Shown piece after piece: positions 11,561 to 21,984 of a stretch of 64,000 nucleotides of DNA. Under the pieces are notes generated by a model. It was not told the DNA's origin. It did no database searches and saw only the letters and a program-made list of their open reading frames with translations. The stretch is taken from NCBI GenBank assembly GCA_025024175.1, contig QCXZ01000003.1:58236023-58300022 (forward strand). The letters are read 5' to 3'. Positions within the stretch are counted from its first letter, which is position 1. Each line of letters starts with the position of its first letter. A program made the translations under genes and the position numbers. The stretch comes from Rhyzopertha dominica. Lineage: Eukaryota > Arthropoda > Insecta > Coleoptera > Bostrichidae.

Positions 11561-12489
11561 GTACTTGCTTTCACAAGAAATTCTAAAATAAGGCTGGGTA
11601 GGCTTGAATCATCTGACAGCACTGTAGACGCTCTAATTTGATAAATTTGAAAAAGAGTTCTTTTTTACATCTGTGATAAGTCAGTTTGAATTTATGGTAC
11701 ATGTGTTGAAGCCTATTTGGTCGTGGGTGCTCTGCACCCACAATTTATTTCTCGTAGGTGCTGGAGCACCCGAGCACCCATGGAGTCGGCGCCCCTGCCT
11801 ATGTGCCTTGTTTCACTAGATATTTGTGTCAGATAACTCCAAAGAATATCAGTAAACAAGAATGGCCAGTGTTGATAAATTTTGTGGAATGAGTTACAGC
11901 GCCATCTGTGAATGTTGTATGTGAACTCCATTAATGAAACGACCAGCAGGTGTAGCCGATAAATCAGAAACTCCGAGTCATACAAATGTCATTTATTTTG
12001 ACGTTTATTTCTTACCTTAATTTTAAAACCTGGTATCTACTTTGCCCACTATTTTACAGGAAATTAAGAAAACAATCTTTTTAATTTATGTAAGCATGCC
12101 TAACTTAACTTTTTTTATATTATGCTGACTTTGTACGCAAATGTGTACTTCATAAAAAGTTAAGTCAGAAAGGTTTACTTTAAATAACAACTAATAGGGT
12201 TGTTTTCTTCGTTTCGTGTAAAATAGTGGCTAAGGAAATGCGAGGTTTTAAAAAACTGCGAATTATTTGAATTGTCGTAAATGTAATTACCAGAAATAAG
12301 ATTCAAAAACAATGATTATCTTGCACCATTGTTTATTATTTATAGTGTGGGAACTACTCTTCTATTAAGTTTATTTTGCTTTGGCATTTAAAAGCAATTA
12401 GCTAGAAAGTATTCTCCACATACCACAAATGATGCTCGAATGGATGTAAGGCTGCGAGACTGCACGTCTAAATTGTTTGTCCGTCTTAC
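11561..12489. other. Non-coding, nothing recognised
   Basis: No coding motif. A CAGCGCCATCTGTGAATG string at about 11899 recurs as CAGAGTGCCATCTATGAATG near 12919 with the same TTGTAT following, an isolated direct repeat of about 28 bp of unknown origin. An antisense 90-codon frame at 11713-11985 has no recognisable content. Confidence 0.45.
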
Positions 12490-12608
12490 CTGTTCTTCAC
12501 ACATGGCACCTTCTCTTGGGAAGTGGTGAAATGTGATATTTGGGTTTGTTAAATATTTATTACTACAGTTCTTTACCGCACGGTTTTTCTGTGTGATACC
12601 TTCGGCAT
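12490..12608 (-). pseudogene. THAP-like exon with splice donor
   Basis: An ATG at 12608-12606 (MPKVSHRK) is followed, after a one-base frame change, by KNCSNKYLTNPNITFHHFPRE and EGAMCEEQ, the first half of a THAP domain. The frame then meets CAG|GTAAGAC at 12490, a good splice donor on the same strand. Beyond that donor the translation (RTNNLDVQSRSL, then IRASFVVCGEYF) still looks THAP-like, including a degraded VVC...F end, so the donor may instead lie inside a formerly continuous exon. The first zinc-binding Cys is not recognisable in frame. It is probably a broken copy; a short true exon of a spliced gene is the alternative. Confidence 0.55.
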
Positions 12609-13381
12609 TTTCGAAACTAACAATTTTAACACTTTTCAAGGTACAAAATTAAAGCAGATGTCTTACCTTCTTCGTATTCAAACTTCAATGTCACAATATA
12701 CTACATACCTGTAACTTTAAACATAAAAATGCCACCAAAAAGGTTAACAGGTTGCAAAATAATAATAACTATAACATATTAAAATATCGTATAAGTAGGT
12801 ACGTTGGGAACTTGCGACAATTTTTTGCTAGATATCAAAGCGTGACATCAACTTGATTTGAACATACCTTGATTTAAACGCAATCCCGCGTGCATGCGTT
12901 AGCCGTGCTTCACATACAGCACAGAGTGCCATCTATGAATGTTGTATCCATAACAGTAATTGTGTATAGTTGGTTGCAGCAATAGCGTTTACCGTTATCT
13001 AATATGAGAGTGTCCACTACCTGGATAACTCTTACGATAGTTTCGGCCTAATAGTAAACAAAGTTATAGTAAGCTCAGACGTGCAGAATTTTATTTACGT
13101 CCTTTATTTTTGCAGGGTTTGTAAAGTTAAGTTCTAATAATTTCTCTCCTGGGTTTGGAGTTCGACTGCATAATTTCAACAATCTGCCAAATGTTTTTTC
13201 TAACTTTGAGATTTTTTAATTCACACTGGCTAATCGTCCGCCGGCGCTATTGTTAATTCATTTAAAAAATACCGTCTTACCATTTTAATTAATTCGTTAA
13301 TCACGGCGGTATATTACTAGTTTATCGATAGATGCCGCTATTTTTTGTTATATAAATATTTGTTTTACACATACGTTAAGA
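12609..13381. other. Non-coding, nothing recognised
   Basis: AT-rich, without open frames of note or repeats shared elsewhere, apart from the CCATCTATGAATG direct-repeat partner near 12928. Confidence 0.5.
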
Positions 13382-13477
13382 ATGAATCTAGAGGACACTT
13401 TTGAAGCGTACGAAGATTTTGTGGAAGCGTTGGATAATTATTTCAAGCAAGAATTCGTATCATTTTGGAAGATTTAA
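13382..13477 (+). pseudogene. ZSWIM3-like N-terminal fragment
   Basis: A 31-codon frame begins ATG (MNLEDTF) and contains F.AYEDFVEALDNY...FVSFW. This is the F..Y..F...L..Y pattern at the N terminus of ZSWIM1/3-type and related MULE-derived proteins. The frame stops at 13475-13477, right after that block, and nothing downstream continues it. It may be a decayed 5' end of such a gene or of a MULE-like transposon. The similarity rests on a short stretch and could be coincidental. No promoter or splice signal supports expression. Confidence 0.35.
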
Positions 13478-13954
13478 TACTATACTTTGCGTCATTAATT
13501 TGAGTCCAGGAAACAACGCATTACAGTAGTAGGCTGGGAAGTATTGCCTAGCAATGTTCCCCATACACAAGTTGTCCAGTAACGTTAACAGTAATTTCCT
13601 TGGTTTAATATAAGTCAAAATAAACCAAATTACATTAGAGCAATTTAGTTTTTAGTTACTTTTCTTTATCCAACTTTGTCGAGCTCAAAATATTTTATTC
13701 AAATTTGGTACAGTTGTGTATGTAATCAGTCTAACAATGTAAAACAGTATATTTACAATTTTAATAAATCACAGACCGCACTCAGAACGCCCCGTTATTA
13801 GAATATCTTGTTTTTGAAATATCTTTTTGCAAGATAAATAATTATAAAACATTATTGTCTTTCAAAATTGGTTTATGTCAGTGTCATTATAATTCTTTGT
13901 TTGTGGTGTTACTATCTTTACATATTATGATGTTAATAATGGCGTTAATCATTG
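13478..13954. other. Non-coding, nothing recognised
   Basis: AT-rich sequence with no motif or repeat that I can identify. Confidence 0.5.
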
Positions 13955-14965
13955 TGGTACACATTACCTACTCAAACCTTGCACATCTGTTCTGTCATTA
14001 ACACAGTAATTAATGTTTTATTTGTATATAAATTATTTCTAGTATCTGTCTCTTACGTGTATGTTGTTCGATTTCTAATATTTTGGCGTTATCAAAATAA
14101 AAGTTATGATTTTTCTCATTTTCATGTTTTTTTGAGTGCTGAATAATAATTTTTGTGTTTTTTAATTCTGCTTTTTATGTACTGGCCTGATTATCCTATA
14201 TAAATTTTGGAGCAGTCTTTGCATAGTATTTCGTGTATTGTTGTATGTATAATATCGTTTTTGGGTATTTTAGTTTTTAATTTTGTATAAAACTGTTTAT
14301 TGAAATTTCTGGGTTTGTNTATGATTTTTGTATTATTTGGTTGTATTAGGTGTTTAATTTTTTGAGTCAATGGTGGTATATATTGTGCCAAATCGGCCAA
14401 TATTTAAGGGCTGTAGGACTTGGTTTGCCAACAGGGCCAATTTTTGCGTTTGCCAAAAAGTTTATTTTTGTCCACATACAAGGCATTGGTGTGCCGATAT
14501 CGACTAGAGCGAACGTGTGGTGTGATCTGCGGTAATACAATATTGTGTTGTTTCCAGTGTACTTGTCTGTTTTAAGTAAGGTAGTTAAATCTGTATATTT
14601 AGTGTTAGCCTCCATCCATTTGTTTTAGTCGCGCCTAAATACCTCTTATAGAACTGCTAATAAACGGATTTCGTGACGTTTAGAGTTATAGTTTCCCTGT
14701 CGTTCTGCTGTCCGCGCCCGTCAAAAAAACAATCTAGTAACAATATGGTAGTGTTAGGTATATATAAGTTGCTTGGTCTTGTGTATCTGTTTGTGTTTGA
14801 TTGTTATATACTTCATCAGTTATTCATTTTCTTGTGGTTTGTATAATATGTTTGAAATAGTTATTATTTCTTAGTGTAGTTTTTGCTTTTGTGATGGTGT
14901 CTGGTCTGTATGATGGGTTGGTTAATTTAATGGCTCTTTCTATAAATGAATTTTTTAATCTTTAT
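13955..14965 (-). pseudogene. Penelope-like element relic with an LTR-like insertion
   Basis: On the minus strand from 14965 down: SFIERAIKLTNPSYRPD, TLRNNNYFKHIIQTTRK and YIYLTLPY (RT-endonuclease linker), then, after a block at 14384-14742, IPPLTQKIKHLI, ILCKDCSKIYIG (the GIY-YIG endonuclease core), YIKSRIKKH, HNFYFDNAKILE and TRKRQILEI near 14030, and a last INYCVNDRTDVQGLS around 13960-14000. Order and spacing match PLE C-termini. The YIG is followed by TAA where the family has YIGQT, and the GIY Tyr block is degenerate. The RT palm is missing, so the copy is 5'-truncated and dead. Confidence 0.82.
14384..14742. mobile_element. LTR-like insertion (TG...CA) in the PLE relic
   Basis: Read on plus, the block starts TGTGCCAAATC and ends CTAGTAACA, that is 5'-TG...CA-3', and is 359 bp. 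The four bases ATAT lie on each side (14380-14383 and 14743-14746). Skipping the block and one ATAT joins the PLE frame exactly at LPY|IPP. Size, TG...CA ends and a 4-bp duplication suit a solo LTR of a Ty3/gypsy-type retrotransposon. An AATAAA at about 14661 near the right end favours plus orientation. No second copy occurs in the window. Confidence 0.72.
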
Positions 14966-15420
14966 TCAGTGGCAGCTATTTGCATTTCACATTTCAACTT
15001 ACTCGTCCGGAATCGCATTTTCTTATAAGGCAATATTGTTTTCCATTGCTACGCCGGAAATATTTTCCATGGATCGAGAATAGAAACAGCCAGATCGATA
15101 AAGAGAAAAACAACCGAACGCGCACACAGATTTTCATTCTCACACCAAGCGTGGCAATTCGCACAAAGAAACATTTTGTACGGGAAGTTTCTACCTGCTA
15201 ATAAAGTTGCCCGGAACACATAAAAAGAAATAAAAACGTCGCCCACGTTTAACGGCGGTGGCGCTTTGTGCAAAGCTCGTAACGTGACGTCATTAAGTCT
15301 GAAGAAGCATTTTTAACGTCTTAAGACGCACAATAGGGATATGGTGGAGATATGAACAGGGTGATCCACGAAAACAAAGAAATTTCAGGTAAAAACGTGA
15401 TTGTCTCAATTACTATTACT
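14966..15420. other. Non-coding, nothing recognised
   Basis: Mixed-composition spacer between the PLE and gypsy relics. Overlapping 73- and 74-codon frames on opposite strands have no family motif. Confidence 0.5.
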
Positions 15421-16818
15421 ATATAATAGTAAAAAACATGTACATAAAAAAGGAGTCAAATAAAAGATTCAAAAGTGACTCTGCTGTGGAATATCTAGGG
15501 TATAAAATAGACAAAAAATGGTGTAAGTCCAACAAAAAAGGGTTTAGAAGCGTTAAAAAAAGCTCCTGCACCACATGATGATCTTACTTAGGGATGAACT
15601 TTTATAGCAGATTTATTCCTAACTTAGCAACACAATTACAGCGAATGTATAGGCTACTTGAAATTCAAGGAAAGTGGAATTGGACAAAGGTTCAAAAGTA
15701 AAAATTTATTAATGAATTACAAAATCCTTACATATTTTGATCCTAGTTAATCTTTAATATTGATATATGATGCTTCTCAGTATGGTTTAGGGGATGTATT
15801 AAGTGCACGAAATATATAGAAATAAGAAATATCCCATTTGTTTTGCGTTAAAAACTTTGACTGGATCAGAGAGGAATTACTCTCGGTTAGAAAAAGAGGC
15901 ATTAGTTGTAAGATTTGGGGAAGGAACTTATATTTCTATGGCAGAAGATCATAAACCACTAGAAACGATATTACATTTGATTAAAGCTATACCAACTTTA
16001 GGCAGCAGCTAGAATACAAAGATGGGCTTTGATTTTGTCAGTTTATAATTACAGAATAAGACATGAACCAGGCTCAAAAAGTGCTCAAGCTGATGCCCCA
16101 TCAAGATTACCATTAAAGAAAACTGAATAAGAAGTCTTACATTTTTCACCAACACATGATATTGCTCAATATAGCTAGAACTTTATGCAAAGTTTGTGAT
16201 TATACTGTAAATGGTCGGAAGAATGTTAATGTTATCAGGAAAAATGAGATAAGTATTGGTCACAGTGGTTTAATGTTGAGTAGAACGATAGTAACCCCAG
16301 AAAAGTTAAAAGGCAAGATTTTAAAACTGATACATGAAGAGCTTCCAGGAATAGTCAGAAGCAAAATGTTAGCAAGAAGCTTAGAGAGGTGGCCAAAGAT
16401 TGGCGAAGGAGTTGAAAAACTAGCAAAAGAATGTAGAATTTGTCAACAATTGCAGAATTCAAACAGCGAACCATAAATCCTTTAATCAAAAAGCTCTGAG
16501 TATTTGAAAGAGTTCATATAGATTTTGCAATGAAAAAAAAGGATATAATTTCTCAATTTTAATTGATTCCTATTCTAAATGGATTGAAGTTAAAATTATG
16601 CCAAGCACAACAGCAGAAGGCGACCATAAATGAATTAAGGACAATATTTTCAAGTTATGGCTTACCAGAAAGGTTGGGTTCAAACAATGCCCCACAGTTC
16701 AGTGCAGAGGAGTTCAAAAGGTTTTGTTTTAAAATGGAATCATCCATGTAAAGAGACCACCGTACCATGCCAAATCAAATGGGACAGCAGAGCATTNAGT
16801 CTAAATAATAAAGAAAGG

Positions 16819-18600
16819 TGTTACAATAATTTTTTGAAATATTTCCAAATAACATTTTCAACTTTCCCCGTATTGTTAGAGTTGTCTTCTTTGCATTTTC
16901 CATCGTTTAATCACGTTGGGATCTCCAGTGGAATACCTTCCCAACGTAAATATTTATAATGTTTCGATTTAGTATTCTGAACTTCCCCCGTATTCCCAGA
17001 ATTCTCTTCAAAGTATTTTTCCTTTCGCACCTGCATTTCCAGTGGAATATGCTTCTTGTGGACCACTTTTTACCGCGCCGTCGACAAAAACCGCGAGAGA
17101 TTAATGCGAATCAGTGTGGTTTCCACGAGCCGTTAGATTCGTATTTGGTAGCATTTGAAACAGGTGTGTTGTGAAAATTCGCTGATCGGTCTATGAACAT
17201 ATTGTGCAACGTTCATTCAAAAGTTTTGGGATTATCCGACCAATGAATTCTATTTGGACGCTAGAAGCTATTGGTTGTTTCGTTTGAGCTTCGTCCAAGT
17301 CGCTTTTGCGGGATTTAAATCACAACGCCACACGTTTCGCTCGATATTGCTTCTTGTAAGAACCCTCTTCAGAGGTGAGTGTTATAATCGATTCTTTTTG
17401 GCTTTGTTGTAAGACGAATTTGTAACTATAGGGTTCTTTTCACGTTCTGGATTGTGATCGATTGTTCGAACTGCATTTGTGAACGATTGCTTTCCTTGAC
17501 TGGTTCCTGGATTCTTTGGAGGCCGCTGATCATACCACGTTTTCCCGAACATTCTATCGAACACGCCAGGGATTCTGGAAGTCATCTTACTAGAACCGAA
17601 CCAGCTCAGTTCCGAATCGAAGGGTTTTCAACGTCCCCTAGGATTCAACCCACTGCTTGCGTAACAGATAAGTCAACACTAGTTTCTAGTTCAAATTAAT
17701 TATAGCTTAATCTTTCCAACATTTAGATCATAAATTAATTTACTCCAGGTCAACGTCATTCAATCATTGTTTATTAAGATTTCGTTTGATAAAGTACAGT
17801 AATTGCAATTTTAATTAATATTACATATTGTTTAAGTGTAAAATACATATATAATTTAATATTATGTAACATTTAAATCAGACTTAACTTAATTCGCCAG
17901 TTATACATCTCACTTGTTCACTTGTTTTTTTTTTATTTCTGAAAGAACAATTTGTAACGGGAAGAACTTGTAAACGTACGTGTGCACACTAACGGTATTC
18001 CATCGCTATCTCTAAAACAAAAGAAAATGTAGATTTATAAAAAATTGTATTCATATTATCGTGAACGCATACTTACCTTATTAATCCAATAAGCTTTAAT
18101 TTTTTTTAGGATACTTACCTTGTTATTTAATAACGTATATTTGATTTAATAATCCTTTTGAGGTTTAGTATATTAAATTCATTTCTAATTTTGTATTCGC
18201 ACTTCTGACAATAAATCTTGTGTTGCTTTTGGGTGAAACCGTACGTTTTTTTTATATACTCGTCTCTTACAGTTGCGGTTGGATCACTTGGGGTAGTGTT
18301 TTGGAAATTTTAGCGATGTTTGTTGGTAAATTAGCGACACTTAGGCAGTTCAGCTCTTCTAGTGATTGAATTTCCGCTCAACTTTCTTGGTTTTTTTATT
18401 TATAAATATTTTGGAAGTAAATAAACCAAGTGGCGCTCACATTTCTAACGGAATAATTTGGTTAATTTCTTGATAACCATGACCCGTCTCCACAGAGCTA
18501 GAGAGGCACTCAATTACCTCCAAATATTCGCGCGGAATCTTTAACCGGGGATCAATTGCGAGAGCTTTTGTTTATTGTTGTTTCGTGAACGTCACCTTAA
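16819..18600. mobile_element. 1.8-kb insertion inside gypsy integrase
   Basis: The block begins TGTTACAATAAT and ends GTCACCTTAA. AAAGG is present on both sides (16814-16818 and 18601-18605). Skipping the block and one AAAGG continues the integrase frame as IIKKG|LLKYDLKK. The start looks LTR-like, but the right end lacks CA, so class is uncertain. Inside are a pair of ~120-bp imperfect direct repeats (CTTTCCCCGTATTG at 16862, CTTCCCCCGTATTC at 16982, each with CCAGTGGAATA ~65 bp later) and promoter- and poly(A)-like strings (GGGATTTAAATC at 17310, AATAAATCTTG at 18211). No transposase or RT motif was found. Confidence 0.75.
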
Positions 18601-18642
18601 AAAGGATTACTGAAGTATGATCTTAAAAAGGAAAAAAAGAAT

Positions 18643-18882
18643 CAGTTTAGTTTTAGTTGGATAATATTTTATTTGCGTATAGAGATGCTCTACAGTGTAT
18701 AACGGAAAGGGCGCTTTTAAATAGGAAACGGAGAACCAGATTACATATAAGTATTAAAGAGTCAGTTTAGTTTTAGTTGGATAATATTTTATTTGCATAT
18801 AGAGATGCTCTACGGTGTATAACGGAATAGGCGCTTTTAAATAGGAAACCGAAAACCAGATTACAGATATTAAAAGAAAGTA
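18643..18882 (+). repeat. 120-bp tandem duplication in integrase relic
   Basis: Two adjacent copies, 18643-18762 and 18763-18882, both starting CAGTTTAGTTTTAGTTGG, differ at a handful of bases. Each encodes the DNILFAYRDA block of the integrase core, so the duplication arose inside the gypsy relic and repeats coding sequence. The few differences show that it is old or that the duplicated unit has decayed. Confidence 0.9.
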
Positions 18883-19381
18883 AAAAATCAATGAGTGGTA
18901 TTGTTCGTAAACCTATTATTTCCTTTAAACCACAAGAAAAAGTGTATGTGAAAACAAAAAGAGGAGAAGAGGAGAGGTGGAAAGAAGGGATAATTTATAA
19001 TAAATAAAGTGACACTACATATTTAGTAGATCGCAATGGCATCATAGAATTAGTACATATTGATGATTTAAAAAAGAGTTGGGTTTCAACGTCTGAACAA
19101 CAAAATCCTGTTGGAATAGCATTATTACCAGATGAAACGGATAACAATAAGAATACTCTTGAAAATGAAAATCAAGGAAATTTTGCAAACGATCAGGTTG
19201 TAATTCCAAAGACATAGTGTTGTACCGGTAATGCTCAGATGCTCTTCCAAAACTGTAATACCTCCAAAAAGATTAGATTTATAATAGATAGGTATTTATA
19301 AAATAAGTGTGAGCGAGTTTAGTGTATTTAATAGAAACAGGGTAGCCATGAATAAAAAAACCGCTGTAAATTGAATCAATA

Positions 19382-20200
19382 CTTCCACATCCAATTGTCA
19401 GAATGACATTTACGTTTTTATTTCTTATACTATACGATTAGTAATCAGGTTTTGAGCATTTTTTCTCTACACATTTTTTCTAAGACAAACAGTCCTCGTG
19501 ATATTAGCAAAAATATATAAATTTTAAAATAGGTTTTTTCAAATAACTCTAAAATTGTTAACTTGACAAAAAAATTACAAGAGCAATTTCTGATCAGAAA
19601 TTTGATTTTCTATATAATACCAAAATTCAAAAAAGGTCGTACAAGCAGGATTCAAAATAGGTTTTTTGGAACATTTCGAAAATGTCAAAATTTTGGATAA
19701 ATTGTCTAAGGCACTTTTTGTGAGAAATTGTATATCCTATCTGATGGTGTTTTCATTTTTTAAATATATTAAATATATTCGGAGATATTTAGGAAAAACC
19801 GCTAACTTTAAGTGACGTTTTTTTGATAATATCTTCTAAACAGTTTGCTGCACCGAAAATTTATAAGAGCGAATAATACTCGTAGTTATACCATCAATCA
19901 CAAACTAAAACGAAAAAACCCTTCAATTTCTTCCCGATACCCTACTTACTCCAAAAACAATAGGTCGCTTTGGGTAGTTGAGATCTATACGTTTGCCAAA
20001 TTTTAAGTTCATATATTAAGTGTTTCGAAAGTTATCGTGTCCACAAACAAAAGCACACCCACCGACACACACAGACAAGAAATTTTTTGCTCAAATTTTG
20101 TTTTTTTACGTTTTCGACCATTTTAAAGCGAATGAGCAAATAAATAATTTTTGAAAATTTTTTTCGCGATGCAATACTTCTCATCCTTTGGATGTGGAAG
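19382..20200. mobile_element. TA-flanked Tc1/mariner-type MITE, copy 2
   Basis: This copy starts CTTCCACATCC and ends GGATGTGGAAG, with TA at 19380-19381 and 20201-20202. It aligns with 5532-6374 over nearly its whole length, sharing for example the block AAGACAAACAGTCCTCGTG. Small indels and substitutions throughout show that the two are independent old copies. There is no coding capacity beyond chance frames. Confidence 0.72.
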
Positions 20201-20202
20201 TA

Positions 20203-21444
20203 ATTGTATAAGAATAGCAAAGCATAAATAAAAATGTAAAAATGGGACAAGTAATTTGTTAAATAAAGTATTAATAGTATTAAAAACGTAAAAGAACCTG
20301 TCATCGTTGAAGGTATGATTTTTCTAAGTACTTTAATTTTAGAATCTAAACTAAACAGAAGTCATCACACCCAAACACACCTAGTGAAAAAATTGGATAG
20401 AGCTTTGAAATTTTGCACCGAGCATTCACTTGAATCCGTGCAACGGCATGTTTTCGAACCACCCTGTACAACCAGAGCGCCCGCAGGATGGATCGTAAAC
20501 CCCGACGAACATTAATAAACACAAAAATAACGTCCAGATAAGACCGAATACAGACATAAAACGCCTTAATTTGTCAGAATTTTAAAGTTTCCCAGGCCCG
20601 TAAAACGCCGAAGTTAGGTGCGAAAGGGGTGGGGGGCGGATCGAGGGAGCGGGAATCTAATCCCGTGATATATAATGGTCTGGCATTGACTAACGTTTGT
20701 AATTAATCTCGCATTACTTGTAAGCCGGCGCGGCAACACGCGTTTTACATTTCTACCCTGTACCGGAGTAATCTTAACTTAGCAATTTGCGTTGGTTCCC
20801 ATGACGTGTACCCATATATACCTGTATCGATCTATGTGTCCAAACCGCGAGTATGTGTGTGCCTTATTAATTTGTAGCTTTCGTTGTCTAACGGGAGAGG
20901 CGCGATCAAAGGGCGTTTACCCTCGATAATCGAATGTGTTTGGTTAAACAGAGCGGTCGGCAGACCAAAATAATGAAGGGATTAGCAGTTCTATGGGTAT
21001 TGTCGAAACCTGAACAGCTACGACTCAAGCGGATTTGGGTATATGAAACCCTTCAGAACGATGGAGAATCACAAGGTTGTAGATATTAGTTTAACCAATC
21101 TAATAGGTCTTCAAGCCTCGAGCAGGAATAGTTATGATGGTAAGAACAATTAAATGAAATAAATTCTGAAAATTTTAGCGCATTGGTGATCTAAAGCCGA
21201 AAGCATAAAATAATTAACTACAGAATAAAAAGCAAGGGAAATAGTCGTTTTACAGTGATAGAGATGAATTGAAACATTTGATATACAGAAAATTTCTTCA
21301 TGAACATCGCATGAATCTAGCAACCGAAAAGATGTACAGCAGGTTACAACCTATACCGGTGTGCTGACTTCTCTACTTAAATGCGCCAACTGTCGAGCAT
21401 GACGTCATGCTGGATTAAAAACGGAATCCAGGATACTTGTTCAT

Positions 21445-21484
<40 letters not shown>

Positions 21485-21984
21485 TATATTGTTGTTTATG
21501 AAAAAGTAAGTAACAGCTCTAATCTTCCACAGTACCCTACCCTAAGGTAAAATTACTATCCAAAAATTACACACCACCTAGAAAAAGTTGAAGGGAAAAA
21601 AGATAAATAAAAAATGAACAGGATATCTACGTAAGAAACACTTAGAAGAAATAAAAGGAAGATGAAAGAGAAGCAAAATAAAGAAACAAGGAAAAAATCA
21701 ATATTGGTAACAATATCACTGTGATCGAAGTTGTTTAAGTTGCAATTTGAAAGATTTAGGCCTTTTAGGATTACGTTATCCAGAATGGCTTCCGAGGGGC
21801 ATCCAGCGCATTGGGCGTACATGCGAAACCCTGGAAACTAACCCGTGGATAGATTTGGGTTGTTCGTGACGTGGTTTATGACGAAGTTCAAATTGAATTT
21901 CTTATGCCTTAAATATTGAAAACTGATCCATGTTCTCAAAGTATAATAATAATTAATGAATTATTCTTTAAGATAATCCACTTA
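20203..21984. other. No gene; GC-richer block and AAT microsatellite
   Basis: About 20575-20960 is a CpG-containing block unlike the AT-rich surroundings and without copies elsewhere in the window. It holds several TAAT/ATTA homeodomain-type cores and no open frame. It could be a conserved regulatory element, but that is inference from composition only. An (AAT)n run lies at 21448-21483. The antisense 88-codon frame at 21556-21822 is hydrophobic low-complexity sequence and is unlikely to be coding. Confidence 0.4.
21448..21483. repeat. (AAT)n microsatellite
   Basis: An uninterrupted trinucleotide run of about twelve units followed by an AT run. Confidence 0.95.

Larger units (their letters stand above)
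15421..19290 (+). pseudogene. Ty3/gypsy pol relic (RT end, RNase H, integrase)
   Basis: In order across frames: VEYLGYKIDK and NFYSRFIPNLATQL near 15490-15650 (end of RT), DASQYGLG near 15770, ALKTLTGSERNYS.LEKEAL and DHKPLE at 15840-15970 (RNase H), LIHEELPGIVRSK...WP.I and CRICQQ at 16335-16450 (integrase zinc finger, HHCC), IDSYSKWIEV and LPERLGS.NAPQFSAEEF at 16560-16740 (integrase core), and KRPPYHAKSNGTAE near 16755-16790. After an insertion at 16819-18600 it resumes with DNILFAYRDA, a 120-bp tandem duplication, and F.PQEKVYVKTKRG, TYLVDRNG and VHIDDLKKSW at 18930-19090 (integrase C-terminal domain). The tail ends near 19290 with PPKRLDL. Many stops and frameshifts make it inactive. Gag, protease and its own LTRs are not seen. 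Confidence 0.88.

Noticed and set aside
21448..21483. AAT run as part of a CRISPR-like or satellite array
   Set aside because: A simple trinucleotide microsatellite; no spacers or longer unit.
21556..21822. 88-codon antisense frame with Phe/Ser/Leu run
   Set aside because: Low-complexity translation of an A/G-rich strand without any family motif.
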